Shown one piece after another: positions 50,950-59,702 of a DNA stretch of 64,000 bases. A program made the position numbers and the translations under genes. Within the stretch, counting starts at the first letter, position 1. Every line of letters begins with the position of its first letter. The notes under the pieces were generated by a model. That model ran no database searches and was not told the DNA's origin. It saw nothing but the letters and a program-made list of their open reading frames with translations. The DNA lies in NCBI RefSeq assembly GCF_009569385.1, contig NZ_WBOF01000002.1, forward strand, positions 682,001 through 746,000, written 5' to 3'. The DNA comes from Streptomyces kaniharaensis. GTDB taxonomy: Bacteria; Actinomycetota; Actinomycetes; Streptomycetales; Streptomycetaceae.

Positions 50950-51242
50950 CTTTGCGTCACGGCCCGGCGAACACTACGCCCTGGTTGGACGGTTGCAGCG
51001 AGCCGGTGGTCAGTCCGGCGGCGGAGACCAGGAGTCGGGCACCGTCACGTTCGGCCGCCAGAGCCCGCTGATGCGGTCGGCGGACTTCCGCCCAGGCCCT
51101 CGCCTAGCTGCGCCCACCGACCGCGCCGACTTCCGACTGCTGCCACGTGCCGTCGGCGTCCTCACAGGCGGGCCCTGGCACGGTCGGTTTTGCTTCGGCG
51201 GGCCTACGGCCGACCGGGCAAAACCGCCTCAGTGGCGCACGG
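50950..51242. other. No gene recognised
   Basis: About 290 bp without a convincing gene. A hairpin pairs CGGTTTTGC (51185-51193) with GCAAAACCG (51218-51226) just before the 3' end of the minus-strand gene and may terminate it. Confidence 0.4.
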
Positions 51243-51887
51243 TCAGCCGGTGATGGAGAAGAAGATGCTGTCGGGGGTGTACCAGCCGTTCTTCCTGCAC
51301 TTCTCCCACTCCTCGTGCTCGAATTCGAGCATCTCGATCAGCTGGCGGACGTCGTAGTGGAAGTCCTGATCCATCTGGTCCAGCACGGCGCGGTAGGCGT
51401 CGGCGATCGGCTTGGCCTTAGCGAGCGGGAGCACGCCGATGTTCGGACCGTCGACCGGGTAGGGGAGGTGAAAGGGCATCTCGTCCCAGCCGAAGAACAG
51501 GTGGTCGTACATCAGCAGGTCGGCACTCACCCCCAGGCGGCGCAGCTCGTCGTCCAACGCGCTGAAGAACGTCGCTGGCTTGGAGTAGACGCCGAGGTCG
51601 CTCGGGTCCGAGCCGTGGGAGCTGATGATGGTCTGAAGGGCACGGGCGTACGCGCCGGCGGCGTAGGAGGCGTCGGAGTCGGCGCGGCCGGCCAGAAGGT
51701 GGTCGAGGGCCTCGGGGATGGTCAGACCCCAGTCCAGACCCTGATGGTCGAGGTCGTCCTGGGCCCGCTGCGCCCTCTCCCGGATGAGGCCGAGGATGCG
51801 CCGCTGGTCGGGCGTGAGGTCCCCGGCGGGCAGGTAGGCGAGGACGCTGGTCTTGTCGACGGTGCGGTACGAGATGATCCGGCTCAT
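51243..51887 (-). CDS. Hypothetical protein, tentatively DUF7691-like (214 aa)
   Basis: From ATG 51887: MSRIISYRTVDKTSVLAYLP. A helical middle follows (IRERAQRAQDDLDHQGLDWG; TIPEALDHLLAGRADSDASY), then aromatic-rich segments (YDHLFFGWDEMPFHLPYPVD) and a C-terminus that includes HEEWEKCRKNGWYTPDSIFF. The size and motif order recall small Streptomyces proteins named DUF7691, but I am not certain of the name. No catalytic motif is visible. Confidence 0.55.
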   Translation of the reverse strand: MSRIISYRTVDKTSVLAYLPAGDLTPDQRRILGLIRERAQRAQDDLDHQGLDWGLTIPEALDHLLAGRADSDASYAAGAYARALQTIISSHGSDPSDLGVYSKPATFFSALDDELRRLGVSADLLMYDHLFFGWDEMPFHLPYPVDGPNIGVLPLAKAKPIADAYRAVLDQMDQDFHYDVRQLIEMLEFEHEEWEKCRKNGWYTPDSIFFSITG

Positions 51888-52060
51888 GATCGACATGCTG
51901 TCAGCCGCCACTGACAGGTCGCCGGGCATTCCTCGTCTGGCGGCAGGCGTTGTCGAGCCACCTGCAGCCGCAGCGGGTTCGAACCACCACGCTGCCCGCC
52001 CCACGGGTTGTTCGGCGGGCAGCGCACGGACGCGATCAGGAAGGCGGTGGCCGAGCACCC

Positions 52061-52690
52061 GCCCGCAACGTCCTGCTCGGCGCGGACGGCCCCTGGGTCA
52101 TCGACTTCGGCATCGCCCGGACCGACGGGCACACCCAGCTCACCGTCAGCGGCGGCATGATCGGCACGCCCCAGTACATGTCGCCCGAGCACGCCAACGG
52201 CGATCCGGTGACCCCCGCCGCCGACGTCTTCGCCCTCGGGCTGATCGCCGCCGTCGCGGCCACCGACCGGCACCCGTACGGCGAGGGCGGGGCCATCACC
52301 CTCGCCGCCCGCATCGCCAACACCGAACTCCGTCTCCCGGACCTGTCCGGCTACCCAGCCGAACTGCGTCCGCTGCTCGACCGCTGCCTGGCGGCCGACC
52401 CCGCGGCCCGAGCCACCCCCGAGGAACTGGCCGCCCTGTGCGAGCGGGCCACACAGCGCCCGCTACGGACCTTCGACGGCTGGCTGCCCGCGCCCCTCAC
52501 GCACGAGATCGGGCAGCGCGAGACGGCCGTACGCCACGCCCTGGCCGACGGCCCGCAGGCCCTCGACCGCGCGCCGGCCACCACGCGCACGCACGCGCCG
52601 ACGGTGTCGGCCTCACACCCCGCCTACCAGCCGACCCAGACCGCCCGACCCGCACCCGCACCTGCACGGGCCGCGCCGCCGCCTGTTCCG
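52061..52690 (+). pseudogene. Fragment of a Ser/Thr protein kinase
   Basis: The reading begins at RNVLLGADGPWVIDFGIART, the catalytic-loop Asn and DFG of a Hanks-type kinase. It continues with GGMIGTPQYMSPEHANG (activation segment and APE-equivalent) and the C-lobe (LLDRCLAADPAARATPEELA). The N-lobe with the P-loop and catalytic HRD is missing, so it cannot be active. A Pro-rich juxtamembrane-like region follows. Confidence 0.7.
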
Positions 52691-52773
52691 CGGCCCTACA
52701 AACCGTCGTCCGCCTCCAAGCCCAGGCCGCCCGCGCCGCCGCGGCGGCGGGCAACCCGGAACCCGCCGAGGAG

Positions 52774-52935
52774 GCGGTCCAGGCGATCGAGAAGGTGGGC
52801 GGCAGCGCAGTGGCCGTCAAGGCGGACGTTGCCGACGAGGCCGAGGTTGCCGCGCTCTTCGACGCGGCCGAGGAGCGCTTCGGCGGCGCCGACGTCGTGG
52901 TGCACACGGCTGGGATGAGCCGCCCAGCCCACCCG
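52774..52935 (+). pseudogene. Fragment of a short-chain dehydrogenase/reductase gene
   Basis: AIEKVGGSAVAVKADVADEA then EVAALFDAAEERFGGADVVV and HTAG is the beta3-beta4 region of an SDR with its D and NxAG-type motif. Both ends are lost. It abuts the kinase fragment, marking a recombination join. Confidence 0.7.
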
Positions 52936-53081
52936 ATGCTGTTGCGACGGGGACTGCCAGCAGCCCGGCCAGCCCTCCATCGGCGCAGGGGCGGTTCCCA
53001 CGACAGTTGAATACGCGAGCCCACCAGTAGGCCGTAGTCGGCGTCATCCCGTGGCGGCTGCCGGGGCCCACTTGGCGGGGG

Positions 53082-53597
53082 TCAGTTGATTGCCAGTAGC
53101 CATCTGATCTCTCCGTCGTGCCACTGATCGGTGGGGGTGAGTCCGGCTGCGCTGGCGACGGCGGCGGATGCCTTGTGGCCGGGGTGGATGTGGGCGATGA
53201 CCGTGTGCACCGAGTGCTGTCGGAGCCAGGCGACGAGCTCCTGGGCCGCCTCGGTCGCGATGCCGCGCCGCTGCCAGGGGGTCCCCACCACCCAGGCGAT
53301 CTCCGCGGTGGCGCCGCGGTCGTCGGCGGTGATCGTTGCCTGGAGCGTGCCGGTCAGACAGGCCTCGTCGCGGAGCTGGATCACCCAGTTGCACCAGGAC
53401 TCAACGGGGTCGGGTGAGCCGGCCGCCCAGCGTTCGTACCGGGCGCGCAGGGCCCGGGCGGTGTCCGGAGCGCCACCGATGAAGGTGCGCAGGCCGGGGT
53501 CGGACAGCACCGTGGCCATCTCGTCGGCGTGCTCGGCCTGCAGGGGCAGCATGGTCAGACGGTCAGTGTGGATGGTTTCGGGCTTGAGAGCGATCAC
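53082..53597 (-). CDS. GNAT-family N-acetyltransferase (171 aa)
   Basis: IHTDRLTMLPLQAEHADEMA is the RimJ/RimL-type start, and EIAWVVGTPWQRRGIATEAA carries the acetyl-CoA-binding RxxGxA loop. HTVIAHIHPGHKASAAVASA then AGLTPTDQW is the conserved C-terminal strand-helix. ATG 53597. Substrate unknown. Confidence 0.8.
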   Translation of the reverse strand: MIALKPETIHTDRLTMLPLQAEHADEMATVLSDPGLRTFIGGAPDTARALRARYERWAAGSPDPVESWCNWVIQLRDEACLTGTLQATITADDRGATAEIAWVVGTPWQRRGIATEAAQELVAWLRQHSVHTVIAHIHPGHKASAAVASAAGLTPTDQWHDGEIRWLLAIN

Positions 53598-53740
53598 GCT
53601 GCCTCCTGGTCGGAACGTTCGACGAGTATGCCCCGGTCGAAGCGGGCGCCGACCCGGACCAGGGCAACCAGGTTGATGGCTGTGTCACCGATGCATGGCG
53701 CGACGCGTAGTCCAGCTCCCGCCTGCCTTCCGCGTTTCCG

Positions 53741-53782
53741 GGCCGGTGGGGATGTTGTCCGCGGTCAACATCCCCACCGGCC
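53741..53782. promoter_or_regulatory. parS2-like site 1, extended 42-bp palindrome
   Basis: A 42-bp palindrome with one mismatched pair is centred on TTGTCCGCGGTCAA. It lies ~300 bp upstream of parA2. Confidence 0.7.
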
Positions 53783-53874
53783 CAGCTCCGCCGCCTTTCG
53801 AGGGACCGAGCCCGGCACCGCTGCTAACCGATCCGAGCGAAGCGATGGCCAGGGCCCGCCGCAGGTCGCGTCTT

Positions 53875-53898
53875 CTGTGTTGTCCGCGGACAACACAG
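53875..53898. promoter_or_regulatory. parS2-like site 2
   Basis: A perfect 24-bp palindrome with core GTTGTCCGCGGACAAC, upstream of parA2. Confidence 0.75.
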
Positions 53899-53945
53899 GC
53901 ACTGAGGAACGTTGCCTGCAGTGGGCTGATCAGGCTGGCCGGGCT

Positions 53946-53967
53946 GATGTTGTCCGCGGACAACATC
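53946..53967. promoter_or_regulatory. parS2-like site 3
   Basis: A perfect 22-bp palindrome with the same core, about 100 bp before the parA2 start. It could overlap the promoter and act as an operator. Confidence 0.75.
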
Positions 53968-54064
53968 GCCGGGGCACAGTGCGATCCAGAGAGTCGGATG
54001 GAAAGTCTGAATTGCCCCGTGTCGGGTGTGCTGACACAAGGCCAGCGGTTAGTAAATTCCCCTC

Positions 54065-55219
54065 ATGACCGCACCAGCCATGCCCGATGACCGGGACAAA
54101 GTAGTTACCAAACTCCCCCAGCAGTTGCGGCGGGAGCTGAAGATCCGCGCCGCGACCGTCGGCATCCCCATCCAGGACGCCGTCACCCAGGGCATTCAGG
54201 CATGGCGGGAGGCCAACCACCCGCTCGACCTGATCGACACCGCCCGGTCGGACTCGTTCTCCACCTACGTGCCCTCCGCGCTGTACCGGGGCTTCCGCGA
54301 GGACTGCTCGGGCCGTGGGCTCCCTTACAACCAGGGCCTCGCCCAGGCGATCCGGCTGTGGCTGGAAGCGAACCCGCTCCCCCACAGGAGCCGGCCGCTG
54401 ACCGGAGCCCGGCGCGTGGCGTTCGGCAACCAGAAGGGCGGCGTCGGCAAGACGGCCATGTCCGCAGGAGTCGGCCAGGCCCTGGCGGAGATGGGCTTCC
54501 GGGTCTGCCTGGTCGACTTCGACCCCCAAGGCCACCTCACCAAGCAGCTCGGCCACGACCACCTCCCGATCAAGGGCGACAGCCTCGTCAAGAACATGTG
54601 CGGTGAACGGCAGTCGGACCTGCGCGACCTGCTCATCGGGATCCCGGGAGACAACTTCGGCGACCGCTTGCACCTTTTGCCGGCCTGCACCGACGGCTTC
54701 CTGCTCGACGCCAAGCTCGTCTCCTCACGCGAGATCCGCGTCAAGGAGACCGCGCTTGAGAAGGCTCTCAGCGCCGTTGAGCGCGAGTTCGACTTCGTGA
54801 TCGTGGACTGCCCGCCGAGCCTCGGGTACGCGATGGACAACGCGATCTACTACGTACGAACCCGCGAGGGCGAGCTGGAGGGTGACTCCGGAATCGTGAT
54901 CCCGGTGCAGGCCGAGGACTCCTCTGCCGACGCCTACACCCTCCTGCGCGAGCAGATCGACTCCCTCTGCGACGACCTCGACATCGCTGTTCACGACCTG
55001 GGCTTCGTCGTCAACCTCTACGACGTCCGCAAGGGCTACGTGGTGACGTCCTCCCTCGATTCCTGGAAAAGCCTCGGCCACCCCGAGGTGATCGCCGTCG
55101 TGAACGATCTGAAGGACCAGCGCGAGGCAGTGCGGATGAAGACGCCGCTGCTCGTCCACGCGCCGGACTGCGACCAAGCCGACGTCATGCGAGACATCGC
55201 AAGGAGGATCGCGTCGTGA
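54065..55219 (+). CDS. parA: ParA-family ATPase with N-terminal RHH-like extension, locus 2 (384 aa)
   Basis: The ATPase domain is in canonical order: Walker A FGNQKGGVGKTAMSAGVGQA (~residue 120), A' CLVDFDPQGHLT, and Walker B DFVIVDCPPSLG. The first ~110 residues contain two similar strand-helix-helix units, TKLPQQLRRELKIRAATVGI and STYVPSALYRGFREDCSGRG. Each is followed by a helix ending WREAN or WLEAN, like ribbon-helix-helix (CopG/ParG) domains. ATG 54065. It may bind the upstream palindromes itself and self-regulate, then partner ParB2. The stop overlaps parB2. Confidence 0.85.
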   Translation: MTAPAMPDDRDKVVTKLPQQLRRELKIRAATVGIPIQDAVTQGIQAWREANHPLDLIDTARSDSFSTYVPSALYRGFREDCSGRGLPYNQGLAQAIRLWLEANPLPHRSRPLTGARRVAFGNQKGGVGKTAMSAGVGQALAEMGFRVCLVDFDPQGHLTKQLGHDHLPIKGDSLVKNMCGERQSDLRDLLIGIPGDNFGDRLHLLPACTDGFLLDAKLVSSREIRVKETALEKALSAVEREFDFVIVDCPPSLGYAMDNAIYYVRTREGELEGDSGIVIPVQAEDSSADAYTLLREQIDSLCDDLDIAVHDLGFVVNLYDVRKGYVVTSSLDSWKSLGHPEVIAVVNDLKDQREAVRMKTPLLVHAPDCDQADVMRDIARRIAS

Positions 55220-56424
55220 AGGCAGCAGACCGCCTGGCCGGCGGCGGCTCGTTCGGCGCCCTGGCACCGGCCACCAGTGGCCACACTCGTCGCAGCGAGC
55301 GGGGCCGTGCCAAGGCACAAGCCGAGGGGATGATCCCGGACTACGAGATCCAGCGCCTGCCGCTGGCCCGAGTAGCGCTGTGCCCCAAGAATCCCCGACG
55401 TAACTACGGCACGGAAGAGCAGCGGGAAGCCCTCGGGCAGAGCCTGGCGAAGAAGCAGACCACGGCATGCGTCGTCGTCACCCGAGCCGCCTACCTCGCC
55501 TTGTGGCCCCAGCACGAGATCTTGATCGGCAAGGACGCCGAGTTCGTCCTTCTCAACGGCGAGCGTCGGCACCGCTCAGCGACACAGGTGGGACTTGAGG
55601 TCCTCGACTTCGTGGTCCGCGACGACCTGGCCACCAGCCAGGCCGACTTCATGGACTACCTCATGGCCGAGAACGAGGACCGTGAGGACTTCAACATCAT
55701 CGAGCGGGCCCTGGGTCTGGAACAGCTCCTGAAGGCGTGTGGCGGCAACGCCGCCGAGGTCGCTCGCCGTCGTGGGCGGGACCGGTCGTGGGTGGGTAAC
55801 CAGATCCTGCTCCTGAACCTCCCCCCGGCGATTCAGGACAGGCTGGCCAGCGGTGAGATGGCCGAGCGCTACGGCAGGCGTCTCGCCCGGGCCTTTAAGG
55901 ACGACAGGGCGTTGACCGTTGACGACCTCCTCGCCTTTGAGGAGCAGCTCAAGGAGGAGGAACGCGCCAAGCGCATCGCTCAGCGGGACGCGCTCAAGAT
56001 GTTGTCCGCGGACAACATCTCCCCAGTAACTGAGCCGACTGCTGAAGAACCGTCCGTACCGGTCCCCGCGTTGTCCGCGGACAACACGCCAACCGACTCC
56101 CCGCAAGCGGCAGCCCCCGACGCAAAGCCGGCGACCGCTGGCAGGTCGGAGACCTCCGTGTTGTCCGCGGACAACACCTCCACGCTGACCAGCCAACCGA
56201 GCTCGGCACAGGGAAGGGCGTCGAACGAGCGCGCCTCGGACAGCGTTAGTACCCCGGTGATGACCCCGCTGCCGCGCCAGCAGCCTGCCGTGTCCCCAGC
56301 GGCGCCAGCAGATCTTGTGCGGGCCCTGGGGAAAACAGCGCAGGAGCAGGCCACGACCCTCAAAGCAGGACTGAGCGGCACCGACTTCATCGCGCTCGTA
56401 GAGGAACTCCACGCCCACGTCTGA
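55216..56424 (+). CDS. parB: ParB-family centromere-binding protein, locus 2 (402 aa)
   Basis: GTG 55216 overlaps the parA2 stop. The ParB core shows VLLNGERRHRSATQVGLEVL (ERRxR box) and an HTH (AAEVARRRGRDRSWVGNQIL). From residue ~260 the chain is low complexity and contains LSADN three times, each encoded by TTGTCCGCGGACAAC, the core of the upstream palindromes. A short C-terminal helix (GLSGTDFIALVEELHAHV) may dimerise. The same embedding occurs in parB1. Confidence 0.85.
   Translation: MKAADRLAGGGSFGALAPATSGHTRRSERGRAKAQAEGMIPDYEIQRLPLARVALCPKNPRRNYGTEEQREALGQSLAKKQTTACVVVTRAAYLALWPQHEILIGKDAEFVLLNGERRHRSATQVGLEVLDFVVRDDLATSQADFMDYLMAENEDREDFNIIERALGLEQLLKACGGNAAEVARRRGRDRSWVGNQILLLNLPPAIQDRLASGEMAERYGRRLARAFKDDRALTVDDLLAFEEQLKEEERAKRIAQRDALKMLSADNISPVTEPTAEEPSVPVPALSADNTPTDSPQAAAPDAKPATAGRSETSVLSADNTSTLTSQPSSAQGRASNERASDSVSTPVMTPLPRQQPAVSPAAPADLVRALGKTAQEQATTLKAGLSGTDFIALVEELHAHV
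55997..56020. promoter_or_regulatory. parS2-like site 4, inside parB2
   Basis: A perfect 24-bp palindrome in the parB2 frame, coding MLSADNIS around its core. Confidence 0.75.
56070..56085. promoter_or_regulatory. parS2-like site 5, inside parB2
   Basis: The perfect 16-bp core GTTGTCCGCGGACAAC, coding LSADN. Confidence 0.7.
56158..56177. promoter_or_regulatory. parS2-like site 6, inside parB2
   Basis: A perfect 20-bp palindrome with the same core, coding VLSADNT. Confidence 0.75.
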
Positions 56425-56452
56425 CCTGCGGAGCATCAGACGACGACGGCGT

Positions 56453-56474
56453 GATGTTGTCCGCGGACAACATC
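56453..56474. promoter_or_regulatory. parS2-like site 7, downstream of parB2
   Basis: A perfect 22-bp palindrome identical in its 22 bases to site 3, 29 bp after the parB2 stop, in non-coding sequence. Confidence 0.75.
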
Positions 56475-56739
56475 GCAGACGACTGATGGAAGAGGCGGGA
56501 CCAAACGTCGTCCCAAGCGGCGTAGTCGAAGACCCTGAAGGCGGTCACCCTCGGACGGAGAGTGACTGCCTTCATCTGTTTCGGAGGGGGGCGCGCTTTA
56601 AGGGCCACAGCCACGACAAATCGCCACGGCGCGGGTGGCCGGCGCAAGGACAACACCAGAGCGTTGTGCGGAGACAGACGGGCGCGGGGCCCGCCGTCCT
56701 GACAACGTCCCATCGATCACGCGGCCGCCCCGTAACATG

Positions 56740-56986
56740 AAGCGGCGTGCTGGGGCGTGCTGCGTACTGCCGATAGGAGTGGAAGGGCCGCCCTGTACGA
56801 GCGCACGCAACGCCTCGTGTGCGGGCGGCGCCCCGTCGGCGATCTCGGAGGCGAACTCACGGTCGGCGGCTGCCAAGGACGTACCAAATTCCGGCTGAGC
56901 TCGTCGAGCAGGGACCCGTCGCCGCCTCCGACGCGCCGGCGCTTCTCCTCGGGGTCGATCAGGTACAGGTGCAGGAAGGAACTCAT
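56740..56986 (-). pseudogene. Frameshifted remnant of a small hypothetical gene
   Basis: From ATG 56986, MSSFLHLYLIDPEEKRRRVG then LLDELSRNLVR; a shift near 56875 continues as DREFASEIADGAPPAHEALR and ALVQGG. It may belong to the same family as 51243-51887. The 3' end is lost. Between 56475 and 56740 I see no gene. Confidence 0.45.
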
Positions 56987-57154
56987 GTCCTGACACCGGG
57001 TTGCCACTGATGGGGTCGCCGGGCCGGGGGCTGCTGACGGGGGTGAGGGGGGTGAAGTCGTGATGTCGCCGCCGTCGAAGAGGGGGTGGCCGAGCGCGCC
57101 TGTTTCGCCGATATTGCCTTGGTGACGCTCCGTCTGGTCGGTACGGTCGCGGGC

Positions 57155-58027
57155 ATGGCGATCCCGATCGTGTTCGACATGGAGACCGGCGACCCCGACG
57201 ACGTCTTCACCTTGTGTGCCCTCGCGACCCATCCTTGGGCGCACCTGGTGGCGGTGACGGTCATGCCCGGATCGTATGAGCAGGTCGGCATCGTCAAGCA
57301 CCTCCTGGGGCGCCTCGGGGTGAGCGTGCCGGTCGGCGCGTACCGGCCCGGCGCCGACGTGAAGCCGGTGTCGGGCTTCCACCGCCGATGGCTTGGGAAG
57401 GTTCCGGCTCACGAACCCGACGCCGAGGCCTGGCAGCTGCTGCGGGACGACTTCGCCAGCGCGGACGCGACGCTGCTCACGGGGGCGCCGCTGAAGAATC
57501 CCGGCACGCTCCTGGAGCGGGAACCGAACGTGCGCATCGCCCGCTGGGTCGCGCAGGGCGGCTTCGCCGGCGACTGCGTCGTCGCGCCCGAACACCGTCT
57601 CCCCAAGTTCGAGGGACGCGAGACCTGCGGGACGTACAACTTTAACGGCGCTCCGGACGCCGCGTTGAAGCTGCTGGAGTCGCCCCACGTTGGTGAGCGG
57701 GTGCTGGTCTCGAAGAACGTCTGCCACGGCGTCGTCTACGACGGTGCCATGCACGCCGCCCTGTCGGCGCGGCGGCTCACACCCGGGATGGCGCTCGTGC
57801 GGGCAGGCATGGAGGTCTACCTGGCCAAGCGCCGCGCCGGCAAGGCCTTCCACGACCCGCTCGCGGCCGCCGTGGCGCTCGACGAATCCGTCTGCATGTT
57901 CCGCGAGGTCGAGGTGTACCGCGAGCGCGGCGCCTGGGGTGCGCGGCCGGCGGCCGGCACCCGGACGCGGATCTCGGTCTCGGTCGACCAGACGCGATTC
58001 CTGGACGTCCTCACGGCTACTGGGTGA
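57155..58027 (+). CDS. Nucleoside hydrolase-like protein (290 aa)
   Basis: MAIPIVFDMETGDPDDVFTL carries the D-x-x-x-G-D-x-DD metal cluster of inosine-uridine-preferring nucleoside hydrolases. NPGTLLEREPNVRIARWVAQ and GTYNFNGAPDAALKLLESPH (NxxxDPEA-like) follow, then FHDPLAAAVALDES with the late His-Asp. ATG 57155 is chosen over 57086. It should cleave N-glycosidic bonds of nucleosides or related compounds. It appears solitary. Confidence 0.75.
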   Translation: MAIPIVFDMETGDPDDVFTLCALATHPWAHLVAVTVMPGSYEQVGIVKHLLGRLGVSVPVGAYRPGADVKPVSGFHRRWLGKVPAHEPDAEAWQLLRDDFASADATLLTGAPLKNPGTLLEREPNVRIARWVAQGGFAGDCVVAPEHRLPKFEGRETCGTYNFNGAPDAALKLLESPHVGERVLVSKNVCHGVVYDGAMHAALSARRLTPGMALVRAGMEVYLAKRRAGKAFHDPLAAAVALDESVCMFREVEVYRERGAWGARPAAGTRTRISVSVDQTRFLDVLTATG

Positions 58028-58698
58028 CGGCCGCTCGAGCCGACTGAGAACAGCGGCCCCGCGGTCGGATCGGCTGTTCCTTACCCAGCGGCTGTAAGGA
58101 AGGCGTGGAAGGCCTCGGGGGACTCCCATACCTCGACACTTGATGGTCTGGCGCCGGGTCGGGCGGACGCAGGGGCGAGCCCTTCGTTCGTGGCCAGCGC
58201 TTCGCCCTGCCGTGTCACCGTCGAAGCGTCGAAGCGTCGAAGCGCCGAAGCGCCGAAGCAGCCCTGGGCCTATAGCACAGCTGAGCGGCGGGGCGGGGTG
58301 CAGTTGCCCAATCCGGCCGTCTGATGATCGCTCGGTGACAGTCTCATTGTCTGACTGGGTGCCAGTTGACGGCAGGAGACAGGGATGCGAACCGGATTGA
58401 GCGCCCCCGGGGGCGCAGGATTTGATCATCGGGATCGTGGACGCGGTCAGGGCTGGTAGCGACAGCCAGGTCGGCATGCTGCTGCATAAATTCTCCGGCG
58501 TGGCGGATCTGACGTCACTGTTCGCGCTACGGGGGCGCACTGGCGCAGGCCGTCCAGGCGGGGCCACAGGGCAGCAGTGGGAAGAGCGACGGTCGCTGAG
58601 TATGAGCCCGCCCCGTAGCGCCGCGCCTGGCCAGCCGGACAGCCCCCTGCCGCGGCTGGCCATGACACGGACACGGGTCGCCGATCGCGGCACACCAC
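58028..58698. other. Intergenic region with repeats, no gene recognised
   Basis: No convincing gene. It holds five 8-bp repeats (58221-58260, listed separately) and a perfect 16-bp palindrome GCGCCCCCGGGGGCGC at 58401-58416. Confidence 0.4.
58221..58260. repeat. Five tandem 8-bp repeats, YCGAAGCG
   Basis: TCGAAGCG occurs three times, then CCGAAGCG and CCGAAGCA without gaps. Related CCGAAGCG words occur at the left edge of the window (near 187-195). Confidence 0.75.
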
Positions 58699-59064
58699 TC
58701 AGCTGGGACGCTTCTCTCTCAGTTCGTCCAGGTCCGAGGTGGTGAGGGCGGTGAACGCGGGGATTCCTGTGCCGGCTGAGGCCGCCAACCGGCTCTTGAT
58801 CTCGGCGGGGGTGCGCGGCCGCCAGCCTGGGCCGTCGCAGCAGGATGAGTGGAACGTGACTCCGGCGTTCAGCAGTGCGGTGAGTGCGCGCCAGCCTGCC
58901 GTGTCGCGGCGAGCGGGAACGGCGAGGTCATGGCCTGCGTCGATCAGCTCGCCGCGACACCGCGGGCAGCGGAGCACAGCCTGCGGCTCCGACCTCTTCT
59001 TGTAGCAGGCTCGGCAGGGCAGGCAGACGAAGTGCCGGCTCGAACTGATTCGGCGGAAGCACAT
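58699..59064 (-). CDS. Zinc-ribbon-like small protein (121 aa)
   Basis: HFVCLPCRACYKK and LRCPRCRGELIDAG form a CxxC...CxxC ribbon. RRDTAGWRALTALLNAGVTF, SSCCDGPGWRPRTPAEIKSR matches a common short Streptomyces protein of unknown role. ATG 59064. No partner gene is evident. Confidence 0.65.
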   Translation of the reverse strand: MCFRRISSSRHFVCLPCRACYKKRSEPQAVLRCPRCRGELIDAGHDLAVPARRDTAGWRALTALLNAGVTFHSSCCDGPGWRPRTPAEIKSRLAASAGTGIPAFTALTTSDLDELREKRPS

Positions 59065-59196
59065 CTGTGCGTCGTAGGGTCTGCTGGCTCACCTGCGGTA
59101 ACAGGCTTTGTTTTGCCAACCAGTTCGGCTGTGACAAGCGGCTGAACTGCCCCGTCGGACACGCAGCTGCGTGACGTCGTCTGGGGCGCCGCCTGG

Positions 59197-59270
59197 TCAC
59201 TTCTCGTCGGTTTGCTCGCCGCTGGAGCTTGGGGCTTTGATCAGGTAGCCGGCGCCGCGGACGCTGCGGC
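59197..59270 (-). pseudogene. C-terminal fragment of an OmpR-type response regulator
   Basis: GRSVRGAGYLIKAPSSSGEQ and TDEK then stop is the wing and tail of an OmpR/PhoB DNA-binding domain (VRGxGY). Only ~24 codons remain. Confidence 0.6.
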
Positions 59271-59457
59271 CCCCAGACCTACCCGGTGGTGATCACCAGG
59301 TGGGCCGGAAGCCCGACCGGACCCTCTGCGGGTAGCCGCCGCCACGCGACCCGGACCAGCGGCCCTGCACCACCCTTCCGCCGGCGCAGTAGCCAGGGGT
59401 GGTCCAGGCCAGCCCCGGTCACCGGAGACCGCGCCTGGGTCTACCCCTCGGAGCGGG

Positions 59458-59559
59458 GGCGACGTTCACCACCTGGGCGGGTGGCGCCGAGGTCCACCTC
59501 GCGCTGTCGAACCACGCCTACCTGGAAGTTCGCGGCTGGGTGCCGCCCGAGCAGCAGTA
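59458..59559 (+). pseudogene. Short C-terminal gene fragment
   Basis: ATFTTWAGGAEVHLALSNHA then YLEVRGWVPPEQQ and a stop reads as the end of a beta-rich domain. The upstream part is out of frame. Not identified. Confidence 0.35.
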
Positions 59560-59580
59560 GAGAGTCCGGTCGTGTGACGG

Positions 59581-59615
59581 AGCGCTTCGGTTGGCGAGTG
59601 AGTGCTTCAGCTGGC
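59581..59615. repeat. Two direct copies of a 15-bp motif upstream of the sigma gene
   Basis: AGCGCTTCGGTTGGC (59581-59595) and AGTGCTTCAGCTGGC (59601-59615) are spaced 20 bp, two helical turns, about 90 bp before the sigma start. The motif recurs as an inverted pair at 63953-63989. Confidence 0.7.
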
Positions 59616-59702
59616 GGGCAGGGTTCACCACGAGAGGGTCGAAGGCGGCGACCGGGTTCACGGGGATCGCAATCCTCCTCGCGCGACACTGTGACGCAGG
59701 TC

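Noticed and set aside
49668..50960. 430-codon minus-strand frame opposite the FtsX permease
   Set aside because: It is a codon-bias shadow; its sequence is Arg/Asp/His-rich low complexity and crosses the terminator.
56630..56670. An eighth parS2-like site near GGACAACACC / GCGTTGTGCGG
   Set aside because: Only half-site similarity is present, without the TCCGCGGA core.
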